Assembly: GCF_010119195.1 (NCBI RefSeq)
Contig: NZ_WRXL01000001.1
Span: forward strand, 124,001 to 188,000
From: Haloarcula salina
GTDB taxonomy: Archaea; Halobacteriota; Halobacteria; Halobacteriales; Haloarculaceae
DNA length: 64,000 nucleotides
Reading direction: 5' to 3'
Positions 41,069-49,834 of this stretch are shown piece after piece; positions within the stretch are counted from its first letter, which is position 1, and each line of letters starts with the position of its first letter. The notes beneath the pieces were generated by a model. That model saw nothing but the letters and a program-made list of their open reading frames with translations. It had not been told where the DNA came from and did no database searches. The translations under genes were made by a program, and so were the position numbers.

Positions 41069-42387
41069 GCACCCGCGAGACCTCGCGGCGGAACGTCGGC
41101 GTCTCGGCCGCGCTCGTCGCCGGCGGCGCGGGCGTCGTCACCGGGAATCCGGCGGTGTTCATGGTCTCGGTCCTCGGCCTGGCGTACGCGGCCTACCAGG
41201 CCGCCATCGGCGACCCGGAGCCGACGCTGACCGTCGAGCGCGAGGTCGAGACGACGGAGCCGCTCCCGGGCGCGGAACTGGGCGTGACCGTGACGCTCCG
41301 AAACGACGGCGACGCGACGCTGCCCGACGTGCGCGTCCGCGACGGCGTCCCCGAACGCCTCGACGTGGTGGACGGCTCGCCGCGGTTCGGCACGCACCTC
41401 GAACCCGGCGGGAGCGACTCGTTCACCTACACCATCCGGGCCCGGCGGAGCGACCACGCCTTCGCGGAGACGACCGTCGTCTGCCGGAATCTCACCGGGA
41501 CTGTCGAGTTCGCCGAGCGGGTCGGCATCGAGACGCCGATCGAGTGCAGCGCGCCGGTCGACCGCTTCGAGCTCTCGGCACAGACGCTCGCCCAGACCGG
41601 GCGCGTCCCGACGGACGCGGGCGGCGACGGCGTCTCGTTCTACGCCATCCGGGAGCACCAGTCTTCGGACCCGATGAGCCGGGTCGACTGGAACCGGCTG
41701 GCCAAGACGAACGAACTGGCGACCGTCGAGTTCCGCGAGTCGCGGGCGGCCAGCGTCGTCGTCCTGGTCGACGCCCGCCACCGGGCGGCGAGCGAGGCGG
41801 GCGCGCCAACGGCGGTCCAGTACAGCGGGTACGCGGCCGAACAGGTCGCCACGGCGCTGCTCGACGAGGACAACCGCGTCGGGGCCGCGGTGTACGACGA
41901 CTGCTCGTACCTCCGGCCGTCGGCGAGCCGGGAACAGGCCCGCCGCCTCCGGTCGTTCCTCGCCGAGATCGGCGACGGGTCCACCTCCTCGGAACGCCGG
42001 GGCACGGGACCGCTCTCGGACGGGTCGCGGCACTCGTTCTTCCAGTCGGTCGACGAGGTCGAACGGCGCTACGGCCTCACCGACGGCGGCGACCCGGTCG
42101 CGACGCTCGACCGAACGATTCCGGGCGAGGCGCAGGTCGTCTTCTGTACCCCCCTGCTCGACGACCGGGCGGTCGACGCGGCGACGCGACTGTCCGCGCA
42201 CGGCCACGACGTCACCGTCGTCAGCCCGGACCTGACCTCGACGGAGACGCCGGGGGCGACGCTCGAACACGTCGAGCGGAGCGAGCGCGTCGGCGACCTC
42301 AGAGGAACGGTCCGCGTCGTCGACTGGCCGCGAACGGAGCCGCTCGCGAAAGCGCTCGTCCGGTCGACGGAGCGGTGGTCGCGATGA
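41065..42387 (+). CDS. DUF58 domain protein
   Basis: A 440-residue protein with two short hydrophobic helices at the N terminus (VSAALVAGGAGVVTGNPAVFMVSVLG), a beta-rich domain of about 130 residues (ELGVTVTLRNDGDATLPDVRVRD) and the DUF58 core, with REHQSSDPMSRVDWNRLAKTNELATVEFRE near 196-225 as signature, followed by a von Willebrand A-like segment (VVVLVDARHR). DUF58 proteins act with MoxR-type ATPases in bacteria; here no ATPase gene lies in the operon. The start and the end overlap the neighbours by four bases. Confidence 0.88.
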   Translation: MSTRETSRRNVGVSAALVAGGAGVVTGNPAVFMVSVLGLAYAAYQAAIGDPEPTLTVEREVETTEPLPGAELGVTVTLRNDGDATLPDVRVRDGVPERLDVVDGSPRFGTHLEPGGSDSFTYTIRARRSDHAFAETTVVCRNLTGTVEFAERVGIETPIECSAPVDRFELSAQTLAQTGRVPTDAGGDGVSFYAIREHQSSDPMSRVDWNRLAKTNELATVEFRESRAASVVVLVDARHRAASEAGAPTAVQYSGYAAEQVATALLDEDNRVGAAVYDDCSYLRPSASREQARRLRSFLAEIGDGSTSSERRGTGPLSDGSRHSFFQSVDEVERRYGLTDGGDPVATLDRTIPGEAQVVFCTPLLDDRAVDAATRLSAHGHDVTVVSPDLTSTETPGATLEHVERSERVGDLRGTVRVVDWPRTEPLAKALVRSTERWSR

Positions 42388-43934
42388 GCCGAGACGACGC
42401 GTCGACGCTCGACAGGCGACCCGCCGAGTCGAGTTCGGCGCTGGCCGGCGCGGTGGCCACCGTGACCGCGCTCGGACTCGGCCTGGCCGTGGGAGAGCCG
42501 GTCCCGGCGCTGGTCAGCCTGCTGGGCGGCCTGACGGTCGCCGCGGGCGTCTGGTCGCTCCGGGAGTCGTCTCACGCGCGCGTCGCGGTCGGCAGCGCGA
42601 GCGTGGTGCTCGGAACGGCCGCCTTCACCGGGAGCGCCTGGCTGACGGGGGACGCGTGGCTGCTTGCGACCTACCTCGGGTTCGCCCTCGGCGCGACGTT
42701 CGTCGTCGTGGACGCGACGAGTGGGCTGGTCCCGGACGACGCGGACGCGGACCCCCTCCCGCGGATGTTACGCGCGGCCTCCGCGGCGACGGCCGTCGGC
42801 GTCGGCGTCGCGGCCCTGCTGACCGTCGCCGCGTACGTCGACCTGCTGTCGGTCGCGCTCGGAGCCGTCGAGAGCGGGATTCACCCCCTCGTGGGCTTCG
42901 CGACGCTCCAGGCCGGCGTCGTCGCCGGCCTCCTGTTGCTCGATCGCGCCGTCCCGATACTCGACTCGTGGCTCCCGTCACCGGCGGCGACCACCGACAG
43001 GGCGCTCGACGGGCTGGCCGCCGTCGGGACGGACTGGTGGGAGATCGACCGGTCCATCCGCGTCGCCGTCGCGATCCAGCTCGTCGTCGCGTTCGCGCCC
43101 GTCGCACAGCGGCTCTTCGACCGGTTCCTCGCGAGCGTTCCGGTCGTGGGACGAGTGCTCCGCGTCGCGCTCTCCGGTCCGCTGCACGTCCCGCTCGCGG
43201 CCTGTCTCCTGCTGTTGCTCGGCGTCGTCGCCGCGGACGTGGTCCGGAGGTGGACGGTTCGCTCCCTCGGCGACGACCCGGCGATCACGCTGGCGCTCGC
43301 GGCGGGCGGCATCGTCGTCCCGGCGCTGGCGCTCCTCGGCGGGACCGCCCTCGCCGCGGTCGGCGTCACGGTGCCCGTCGGAGACTCGCTGGCCGGAACC
43401 GGCAACTACGCGGCCGCCACCGCCGCGCTGCTCGGCGTGCTGGTGGCGCTGACCGCGTGCCGGGCGGTCGTCCACGTCCTCAGTGCAGTGGCCCGCGAGG
43501 GGACGCTCCCGCGGCGCACCGCCGGGTTCGCGACCGGGAGCGCGCTGTTGTTCGTGACGACGCTGGTCGCGGCCGAACTCGGGCTCGCGCCGCTGCTCGT
43601 GCTCGCCGGCGCGGCGGCGGCGCTGCTTGTCTGGGACACCGGCGCGCACGCGAGCAGCGTCGGCGCGCAACTGGGGCGCGACGCCGAGACGACCGACAGC
43701 GAGTTCGTCCACGTCACGGGGACTGCGGCCGTCCTCGGCGTGGGCGTCGTCGCGGTCCTGCTCGTCAGGTACGCCCTGTTCCCGTTCGTCGTCCCGACCG
43801 CGGCCGCGGGCCTGTCGCCCGCCACGGTGATCGCGCTGGGACTCGTTCTGCTGTCGGTTCTGCTCGTCACCGTCGCGCTCCTCTCGCACCGCGAGCGGCC
43901 GCGGCAGCGCGAACGGGCCGGCGGCGAGGGGTGA
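42384..43934 (+). CDS. Haloarchaeal polytopic membrane protein (DUF7519-like)
   Basis: A 516-residue protein with about 13 predicted membrane helices and almost no soluble domain. It follows the DUF58 gene with an ATGA overlap and is the last gene of the operon. Sequences such as VGEPVPALVSLLGGLTVAAGVW, and a cytoplasmic segment GDDPAIT, have no recognised motif. Homologues occur only in haloarchaea at this position. A channel or scaffold role for the DUF58-DUF4129 complex is conceivable, but I cannot support a function. The long upstream open frame from 40710 is a shadow; the start at 42384 is chosen by the overlap. Confidence 0.72.
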   Translation: MSRDDASTLDRRPAESSSALAGAVATVTALGLGLAVGEPVPALVSLLGGLTVAAGVWSLRESSHARVAVGSASVVLGTAAFTGSAWLTGDAWLLATYLGFALGATFVVVDATSGLVPDDADADPLPRMLRAASAATAVGVGVAALLTVAAYVDLLSVALGAVESGIHPLVGFATLQAGVVAGLLLLDRAVPILDSWLPSPAATTDRALDGLAAVGTDWWEIDRSIRVAVAIQLVVAFAPVAQRLFDRFLASVPVVGRVLRVALSGPLHVPLAACLLLLLGVVAADVVRRWTVRSLGDDPAITLALAAGGIVVPALALLGGTALAAVGVTVPVGDSLAGTGNYAAATAALLGVLVALTACRAVVHVLSAVAREGTLPRRTAGFATGSALLFVTTLVAAELGLAPLLVLAGAAAALLVWDTGAHASSVGAQLGRDAETTDSEFVHVTGTAAVLGVGVVAVLLVRYALFPFVVPTAAAGLSPATVIALGLVLLSVLLVTVALLSHRERPRQRERAGGEG

Positions 43935-43985
43935 GCGGCGGTCGCCATCTGCACCGGTCGAGACGCGCCGGCCGAGAGTCGGGTG

Positions 43986-43993
43986 CTTTTACT
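43986..43993 (+). promoter_or_regulatory. TATA-like promoter of coaBC
   Basis: CTTTTACT is centred about 27 bases before ATG 44016 and indicates a leaderless transcript. Confidence 0.5.
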
Positions 43994-44015
43994 CCCGCAC
44001 TGCGAATCGAGGCGT

Positions 44016-45173
44016 ATGCTGGACGGTGTCAACGTCGTGCTGGGGGTCTCGGGGTCTATCGCCGCGGTGAAGACGGTCGAACTCGCCCACGAACTCCGCC
44101 GCGAGGGGGCCTCGGTCCGGGCCGTGATGACCGACAGCGCCGCGGGCATCATCCACCCGTGGGCGCTCGAGTTCGCGACCGAGCACGAGGTGGTGACGGA
44201 GCTGACCGGGAGCGTCGAGCACGTCGACCTCTGCGGGCGGACCGGCTGGGGCGACGTGCTCCTGCTCGCGCCGGCGACGGCCAACACCGTCGGCAAGGTC
44301 GCCGCGGCCGTCGACGACACGCCGGTGACGACCTGTGCCACCACCGCTCTCGGAGCGGACCTGCCGGTCGTCGTCGCGCCGGCGATGCACGAACCGATGT
44401 ACGACCACCCCGGCGTGCTGGACGCAATCGACCGCGTCGAGTCCTGGGGCGTCGACTTCGTCGACCCGCGCGTCGAGGAGGGAAAGGCGAAGATCGCGAC
44501 CGAGGAGGCCATCGTGACCGCCACGGCCAGAGCGGCGGGCGAGACGCCGCTCGCCGGCAAGCGCGTGGTCGTGACCGCGGGCGCGACGACGGAATCGGTC
44601 GACCCCGTGCGGACGCTCTCGAACCGTGCCTCCGGGAAGACCGGGCGCGCGGTCGCGCGGGCCTGTCACGTTCGAGGCGCGGACGTGACGCTCCTCCACG
44701 ACGGGCCGGACGTGCCGTACGCGACCGTCGAGCGGGTCGAGTCCGGGGCGGAGATGACGGCGGCGGCGACGGGCGTGGCCGACGAGGCCGACGCGCTGGT
44801 CTCCGCCGCCGCCATCTCGGACTACACGGTCGAGCGGGCCCCCGAGAAGATCAAGAGCGGACAGGAGGGGCTAACGCTCTCGCTCGAACCGACGCCGAAG
44901 CTCATCGACGCCGTTCGAGAACGCCACCCCGACCTCCCCATCGTCGGCTTCAAGGTCGAGACCGAGGGCGACGACGAGACGCTCGTCGCCCGTGCGCGGG
45001 AGATCCGCGACCGCGCGGGCCTCGCCTTCGTCGTGGCCAACGACGCGAGCGTGATGGGCGCGGCCGAGACGCGCGCCCTGCTCGTCGACGACGACGCGAC
45101 GGAATACGTCGGCGACAAGCAGGGGCTGGGAATCGCCGTCGCCGACGAACTGGCCGAGCGATTGACGGATTGA
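44016..45173 (+). CDS. coaBC: Bifunctional phosphopantothenoylcysteine decarboxylase/phosphopantothenate-cysteine ligase
   Basis: A 385-residue bifunctional CoA biosynthesis enzyme. The decarboxylase domain (about 1-175) has GVSGSIAAVK near 10-19, the catalytic His69 in SVEHVDL, the TCATTALGADLPVVVAPAMH block near 106-125 with FMN contacts and the Asn/Gly region. The ligase domain starts near 181: VVVTAGATTESVDPVRTLSN, SNRASGK at 202-208, and ISDYTVERAPEKIKS near 266-280 with the conserved lysine. It makes 4'-phosphopantetheine from phosphopantothenate and cysteine. It is a single gene after the DUF58 operon. Confidence 0.93.
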   Translation: MLDGVNVVLGVSGSIAAVKTVELAHELRREGASVRAVMTDSAAGIIHPWALEFATEHEVVTELTGSVEHVDLCGRTGWGDVLLLAPATANTVGKVAAAVDDTPVTTCATTALGADLPVVVAPAMHEPMYDHPGVLDAIDRVESWGVDFVDPRVEEGKAKIATEEAIVTATARAAGETPLAGKRVVVTAGATTESVDPVRTLSNRASGKTGRAVARACHVRGADVTLLHDGPDVPYATVERVESGAEMTAAATGVADEADALVSAAAISDYTVERAPEKIKSGQEGLTLSLEPTPKLIDAVRERHPDLPIVGFKVETEGDDETLVARAREIRDRAGLAFVVANDASVMGAAETRALLVDDDATEYVGDKQGLGIAVADELAERLTD

Positions 45174-45282
45174 ACCCACGCCGTGTCCGATTACGAAATA
45201 GTTTTGCGTGTCCCGTTGTTCGGGACCGATAACGACAGTAACGCTCGTCAAACAGCTACAAACAGGATTTTCAAGGAACACC

Positions 45283-46368
45283 GTGACTGCATCCCAACCC
45301 CGTCGTCTGCTGGTGCCACTCGACGACTCGGTGACGGTCCGGAATACCGTCGCTTACGCCGTCGAACAGGCCGAGACGACGGCTCGCGACAGTCAGCAGC
45401 AGGTAGCGCTCCACCTCGTCGTGGTTGCGAGCACGCGCGCGGTCGACCCCGAGGCGCAGGCGGAACTCGGGGATGCCAAGTCGCTGCTCGACCGCGCCGA
45501 GGTCTGGGTCGAAGAGGACCTGGGCGCGGACCCGCCGACGAACCTCGACGTGACGTTCGAGATCACCGGCGCGGACCGCTATCTGTTCAGCCCGGGCGAC
45601 TACGCCGACGCGATACTGGCCTACGCGGCCGACAACGACATCGGGCAGGTCGTCCTCGACCCCGAGTTCAATCCCGGCGGGACCACGCCGATGCTCCGGC
45701 CGCTGGAAGTCGAACTCGCACGCGACGACGTGACGGTCGTGACGGCACCGGTCGAGCGACCGGCGCGGTCGACCGCCCTCGCTCGGGCGGCGACGCTCCC
45801 CAAGTACGGCACCGTATTCGGCATATCGTACCTGTTTTACCTCCTGTTGAGCACCTACAAGCCGCTCGACTTCCTGACCGGCGCGATCACCGCGGCCATC
45901 GTCTCCGGGCTGCTCGCACCGATCGCGTTCAGCCGGCAGCCCTCGCTGACCCGCATCCCGAAACAGCTCGCGCGGCTCGCGATCTACGTCCCCTACCTCA
46001 TAAAGGAGATCGCGGTGGCGAACGTCCAGATCGCCTACGTCGTCTTGCACCCCTCGCTGCCGATCGACCCGAAGATCGTCAAGTTCGAGGCGGCCGTCTG
46101 GGGCGACGCCCCCGTGACGACGCTCGCGAACTCGATCACGCTGACGCCCGGGACGCTCACCGTCAGCGTCTCAGAGCGGGCGTTCGACATCCACTCGCTC
46201 ACCGCCGACGTGCGCGGAGACCTCTTCGAGGGCGGCCTGGAGCGGGCCGTCCGGTTCGTCTTCTACGGCCGCGAGGCCGCTGCGATCCCCTCGCCGCGCG
46301 AGCGCGGCCAGGGCGAGGACGAGGACGCCGGGAGCAGCGGCGACCCGGAGGTGCCAGCGGATGGTTGA
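45283..46368 (+). CDS. mnhE: MnhE antiporter subunit with N-terminal universal-stress-like domain
   Basis: A 361-residue protein if started at GTG 45283, which has an AAGGA site before it. The first 150 residues (RRLLVPLDDSVTVRNTVAYAVEQAE ... GQVVLDPEFNPG) have a universal stress protein-like fold. From about 165 the MnhE domain begins: KYGTVFGISYLFYLLLSTYKPLDFLTG, LARLAIYVPYLIKEIAVANVQIAYVVLHP and FEAAVWGDAPVTTLANSITLTPGT, with three helices. MnhE is a small subunit of the Mrp Na+/H+ antiporter; typical size is only about 160 residues, so this one is enlarged by the fused domain. First gene of the operon; its end overlaps mnhF. Confidence 0.88.
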   Translation: MTASQPRRLLVPLDDSVTVRNTVAYAVEQAETTARDSQQQVALHLVVVASTRAVDPEAQAELGDAKSLLDRAEVWVEEDLGADPPTNLDVTFEITGADRYLFSPGDYADAILAYAADNDIGQVVLDPEFNPGGTTPMLRPLEVELARDDVTVVTAPVERPARSTALARAATLPKYGTVFGISYLFYLLLSTYKPLDFLTGAITAAIVSGLLAPIAFSRQPSLTRIPKQLARLAIYVPYLIKEIAVANVQIAYVVLHPSLPIDPKIVKFEAAVWGDAPVTTLANSITLTPGTLTVSVSERAFDIHSLTADVRGDLFEGGLERAVRFVFYGREAAAIPSPRERGQGEDEDAGSSGDPEVPADG

Positions 46369-46636
46369 ATTCGAGACGGCGCTGCTCGCCATCGCGGCCG
46401 CGTTCGTCGTCTTCGCCGTCGTCTCGCTGTACCGTGTGATCGCCGGTCCGACCGACCACGACCGAGTCATCGCGGTCAACGTGATGGGGACGAACACGGT
46501 CATCGCCATCGCGCTCGTCTCCAGCGCGCTCGACGCGCCGCTGTTCCTCGACATCGCGCTCGTGTACGCCCTGTTGAACTTCCTGCTCTCGATCGCGTTC
46601 TCGAAGTTCAACGTCGAGCACGGAGGTGTGCTATGA
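46361..46636 (+). CDS. mnhF: Na+/H+ antiporter subunit F
   Basis: A 91-residue membrane protein with three helices (about 6-25, 38-58 and 62-80). The motif YRVIAGPTDHDRVIAVNVMGT near 23-43 is the MnhF/MrpF family signature. The start lies eight bases inside the mnhE gene and the end overlaps mnhG by four bases. It is a small accessory subunit of the Mrp complex and needs the others for ion transport. Confidence 0.92.
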   Translation: MVEFETALLAIAAAFVVFAVVSLYRVIAGPTDHDRVIAVNVMGTNTVIAIALVSSALDAPLFLDIALVYALLNFLLSIAFSKFNVEHGGVL

Positions 46637-46953
46637 CGCCGACCGAGTGGGCCATCGTCGCGCTCGCGCTCGTCGGCGCGTTCTTCGGCGGCGTCGCCGC
46701 CGTCGGTATCGTCCGGCTACCGGACGTGTACACGCGCGCCCACGCCGCGTCGAAGAGCGACACGCTCGGAGCCGTCCTCACGATCAGCGCGGCGGCGCTG
46801 GCGCTTCAGACCGACCTCTCGACCATCAAGGCCGTCTTCCTGCTCGCGTTCATGTTCCTGACGAACCCGACGGCCGCCCACGCCATCGCCCGGGCGGCCC
46901 AGGACCAGGGAATCGAGCCGTGGACCGCCGGCGACGAGGAGGGAGAGCGATGA
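46633..46953 (+). CDS. mnhG: Na+/H+ antiporter subunit G
   Basis: A 106-residue protein with three helices. VGIVRLPDVYTRAHAASKSDTLGAVL near 26-51 is the MnhG/MrpG pattern, with LPDxYTRxHAxxKxDTLG. It overlaps mnhF at its start and the next gene at its end by four bases each. As the last of the small subunits before the MrpA-type pieces it helps assemble the complex. Confidence 0.92.
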   Translation: MTPTEWAIVALALVGAFFGGVAAVGIVRLPDVYTRAHAASKSDTLGAVLTISAAALALQTDLSTIKAVFLLAFMFLTNPTAAHAIARAAQDQGIEPWTAGDEEGER

Positions 46954-47495
46954 CGCTGACGCTCATCGAGGGGGCGCTGCTGGTGTTCGTCCTCGGGTGC
47001 GCGCTGGGCGCGGCGCTCCTCAAGGACGTGCTGGCGTCGGTGATGGCCTTCGCCGCCTACAGCCTCGGCGTCTCCATCATCTGGGTGATACTGGAAGCGC
47101 CCGACGTGGGGCTGACCGAGGCCGCCGTCGGGGCCGGCATCATGACCATCCTGTTCCTGCTGGCGCTGGCGAACACCGTCCGCCCGCAGGAAGACCAGAT
47201 CCTCGAACGGGTCCGGTTTCGGACCGTCGCGTTCGTCGGGGCGTTCGTCCTCGTGATGCTGGCGACGGTCCCTTCGCTCCCCGCCATCGGTGCCGATGGG
47301 GCGGCGAATCCGGTCGTCAGCGGCGAGGTCACGCAGTACTACCTCGCGAACGCCTACGAGCAGACGGAGGTCCACAACGCCGTGACCGCCGTGCTCGCGG
47401 CCTACCGCGGATTCGACACGCTGGGGGAGGCCGTCGTGGTCTTCTCGGCCGGCGTCGCCGCGCTGACCGTCCTCAGGCAGGAGGTGTTCGCATGA
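46950..47495 (+). CDS. MrpA C-terminal/MbhD-MbhE-like subunit (DUF4040)
   Basis: A 181-residue membrane protein with about five helices. The first 90 residues, ALLKDVLASVMAFAAYSLGVSIIWVILEAPDVGLTEAAVGAG, are the DUF4040 domain that forms the tail of MrpA in bacteria and MbhD in membrane hydrogenases, and the second half (VRFRTVAFVGAFVLVMLA, then YEQTEVHNAVTAVLAAYRGFDTLGEAVVVFSAG) is MbhE-like. In haloarchaea the large MrpA is split, so this gene supplies its C-terminal part. It overlaps both neighbours by four bases. Confidence 0.88.
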   Translation: MTLTLIEGALLVFVLGCALGAALLKDVLASVMAFAAYSLGVSIIWVILEAPDVGLTEAAVGAGIMTILFLLALANTVRPQEDQILERVRFRTVAFVGAFVLVMLATVPSLPAIGADGAANPVVSGEVTQYYLANAYEQTEVHNAVTAVLAAYRGFDTLGEAVVVFSAGVAALTVLRQEVFA

Positions 47496-47965
47496 GCGGC
47501 GAGGACCGGCCGGGACTGTACGTCGAGAGCACCATCATCATGACGACCGTCCGGGTCGTCGCGCCGTTCGTCCTCACGTTCGCGCTGTTCGTCATGTTCC
47601 ACGGGGCGAACTCCCCCGGCGGCGGATTCCAGGGCGGCGTCATCGCCGGGTCCGTGATCATGATGCTCGCGTTCGCGTACGGCATCGACTCGACGCGCGA
47701 GTGGGTCGACGTGCGCGTCGTCGCGACCCTCGCGTCCGGCGGCGTGCTCCTGTTCGCCGCCATCGGCCTGGGCACGATCCTGCTCGGGGGGAACTTCCTC
47801 GAGTACCACCTGTACGAGCGGTTCATCTCGCACGCGACCGCGTACGGGATCGAACTCGTCGAACTGGGCATCGGCGGTATCGTCGCAAGCGTCGTCATCG
47901 GGCTGTTCTTCCTGCTGGCGGCGGGCTACGGCCACGCGGTCGACACACCGGAGGCTGAAGAGTAA
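47492..47965 (+). CDS. mnhB: Na+/H+ antiporter subunit B
   Basis: A 157-residue protein with four helices. RVVAPFVLTFALFVMFHGANSPGGGFQGGVIAGSVIMMLAFAYG near 21-64 is the MnhB domain, where HGxNxPGGGFxGG is the signature. The start overlaps the DUF4040 gene by four bases and the stop shares a base with the mnhC start codon. It is part of the proton-conducting membrane arm. Confidence 0.92.
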   Translation: MSGEDRPGLYVESTIIMTTVRVVAPFVLTFALFVMFHGANSPGGGFQGGVIAGSVIMMLAFAYGIDSTREWVDVRVVATLASGGVLLFAAIGLGTILLGGNFLEYHLYERFISHATAYGIELVELGIGGIVASVVIGLFFLLAAGYGHAVDTPEAEE

Positions 47966-48321
47966 TGTTGGGACTGCTCGATTCGCACTACAACTACGTC
48001 GCGGTCATGCTGTTGCTGGGTATCGGCCTGTACATGCTCGTCGAGTCCCGGAACCTCGTGAAGAAAGTCATCGGGATGAACGTCTTCCAGACGGGCATCT
48101 TCCTGTTTTTCATCACGCTCGCGTTCCGGGCGGGCGGCAATCCGCCGATCATCGAGGACGGCGGCGGCCCCTACGTCAGCCCGCTCCCGCACGTCCTCAT
48201 CCTGACCGCCATCGTCGTCGGGGTGAGCCTGACCGCGGTCGCGCTGGCGCTGCTCATCCGCATCTACACCGAGTACGGCACGCTGGACGAAGACAAACTC
48301 AAACAGCTCTACTATGATTGA
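47965..48321 (+). CDS. mnhC: Na+/H+ antiporter subunit C (NuoK-like)
   Basis: A 118-residue protein with three helices, homologous to NuoK. YVAVMLLLGIGLYMLVESRNLVKKVIGMNVFQTGIFLFFI near 11-50 contains the typical KxxIGxxxxQxG, and LPHVLILTAIVVGVSLTAVALAL near 74-96 carries TAIVVGxxxxA of the MnhC family. The end overlaps the next gene by eight bases. It connects the antiporter-like subunits. Confidence 0.92.
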   Translation: MLGLLDSHYNYVAVMLLLGIGLYMLVESRNLVKKVIGMNVFQTGIFLFFITLAFRAGGNPPIIEDGGGPYVSPLPHVLILTAIVVGVSLTAVALALLIRIYTEYGTLDEDKLKQLYYD

Positions 48322-49834
48322 TCACCTCCCCGTCCTGCTGGTCGTCCTGCCGATACTCGGCGGCGCGGTGCCGCTGGTGGTCAGCCTGCTCCACGAACGG
48401 GCCGGCTGGGCCGTCGCGACGCTGACCGTCGCCGGGCAGGTCGCCCTCGCGGGACTGCTGGCCTGGACTGTCGAAACGAGCGGCACAGTGAGCTACGAGG
48501 TGGGCGGCTTCGCCGCCCCGTACGGCATCGAACTCGTCGTCGACGGGCTCTCGGCGGCGGTCGCGCTGCTCGTCGCCGTCGTCGCGCTGGGCGTGCTCGC
48601 GTACGCGCGCCACGCCGGCCCGCGGTCGAACTCCTTCTACAGCCTGTACTTGCTGCTGGTCGCCGGGCTGACCGGCATGAGCGTCACCGGCGACGTGTTC
48701 AATCTGTACGTCTTCCTCGAGATCACCGGGCTCGCGGCCTACGGGCTGGTCGCAAGCGGCGACGAGGCGAAGTCCGCTGTCGCCGCGCTGAAGTACCTCA
48801 TCATCGGGACCGTCGGCGCGTCGCTGTACCTCCTCGGCGTCGGCTACCTGCTGGCGGCGACGGGGACGCTCAACATGGCCGACCTGGCCGGGAAGCTCGG
48901 GTCGATGGCGGCCTACGACTCCACGCTGGTCCTGACCGCGTTCGGGCTGATGGTCGGCGGGCTGACGGTGAAGGTCGCGCTGTTCCCGCTGCACACCTGG
49001 CAGCCCGACGCCTACGCGAACGCGCCCGACACGGTCAGCGCGTTCATCTCAGCGCTCGTCTCGACCGTCTCCGCGTACGCGCTCGCGAGACTGCTGTTCT
49101 CGGTGTTCACCGTCGAGTTCCTGTCGGCCGTGCCAATCGCGCGCTGGGCGCTGCTCGGCCTGGCCTGCGTGAGCGTCGTCACCGGCAGCGCGCTCGCCGT
49201 CTCCCAGAGCAGCGTCCAGCGGATGCTCGCGTACTCCTCGGTGTCGCAGTTCGGCCTCGTCGTCGCCGGCTTCACCGTCGGGACGCCGATGGCCGTCGTC
49301 GGCGCGAGCGTCCACCTGCTCGGACACGCGGTGATGAAAGGCGGACTGTTCGCCGCGACGGGCGTCATCGAGCGCAAGACCGGCGCGACGACGCTGAACG
49401 GCTACGCCGGAATGGGCAGTCGCGTCCCGGTGACCGCCGGCGCGTTCTCCGTCCTCGCCCTCGCGATGGTCGGCGTCCCGCCGGCGATCGGCTTCGTGGG
49501 CAAGTGGTTCATCGTCTTCGGCGCGGTCAAGGCCGAGATCTGGCCCGTCGTCGTCGTCCTGCTCGCGAGCACGCTGCTGACGCTCGCGTACTTCGCGCGC
49601 CTCGTCGAGCGACTCTACTTCGCCGAGGCGACCATCCACGCGGATGAACAGGCCGACGCGACCGCGGACGTACCGGCCGACGCCACCGTCGCCGACGGCA
49701 GCGGTCGAGCGGTCTCGACGGGGATGGTCGCCGTCGTCGTCGCCGCGGCCGTGCTCGCCGTCGCGCTGACCGCGGCAGTCCCGGCGTTCGAACAGGTTCT
49801 GAACGAGACGCTTCCGCAACTCCTCACCCAATGA
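48314..49834 (+). CDS. mnhD: Na+/H+ antiporter subunit D, first copy
   Basis: A 506-residue antiporter-like subunit (NuoN/MrpD type) with about 14 helices. The conserved glutamate of TM5 is at 136 in FLEITGL, and the TM7 lysine is Lys220 in LTVKVALFPLHTW. SSVQRMLAYSSVSQFG near 297-312 is the family pattern around TM10. The last 60 residues contain an acidic loop (ADATADVPADATVADG). It is the first of three antiporter-like proteins in the operon and overlaps the second by four bases. Confidence 0.92.
   Translation: MIDHLPVLLVVLPILGGAVPLVVSLLHERAGWAVATLTVAGQVALAGLLAWTVETSGTVSYEVGGFAAPYGIELVVDGLSAAVALLVAVVALGVLAYARHAGPRSNSFYSLYLLLVAGLTGMSVTGDVFNLYVFLEITGLAAYGLVASGDEAKSAVAALKYLIIGTVGASLYLLGVGYLLAATGTLNMADLAGKLGSMAAYDSTLVLTAFGLMVGGLTVKVALFPLHTWQPDAYANAPDTVSAFISALVSTVSAYALARLLFSVFTVEFLSAVPIARWALLGLACVSVVTGSALAVSQSSVQRMLAYSSVSQFGLVVAGFTVGTPMAVVGASVHLLGHAVMKGGLFAATGVIERKTGATTLNGYAGMGSRVPVTAGAFSVLALAMVGVPPAIGFVGKWFIVFGAVKAEIWPVVVVLLASTLLTLAYFARLVERLYFAEATIHADEQADATADVPADATVADGSGRAVSTGMVAVVVAAAVLAVALTAAVPAFEQVLNETLPQLLTQ

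Noticed and set aside
40710-43934. 1074-residue open frame on the plus strand
   Set aside because: The first 558 codons are an Arg-rich shadow of the DUF7269 and DUF58 genes; the true gene begins at 42384 with an ATGA overlap.
42656-45232. 858-residue open frame on the plus strand
   Set aside because: Arg/Gly-rich composition and full overlap with the DUF7519 and coaBC genes show that it is a GC-rich shadow.
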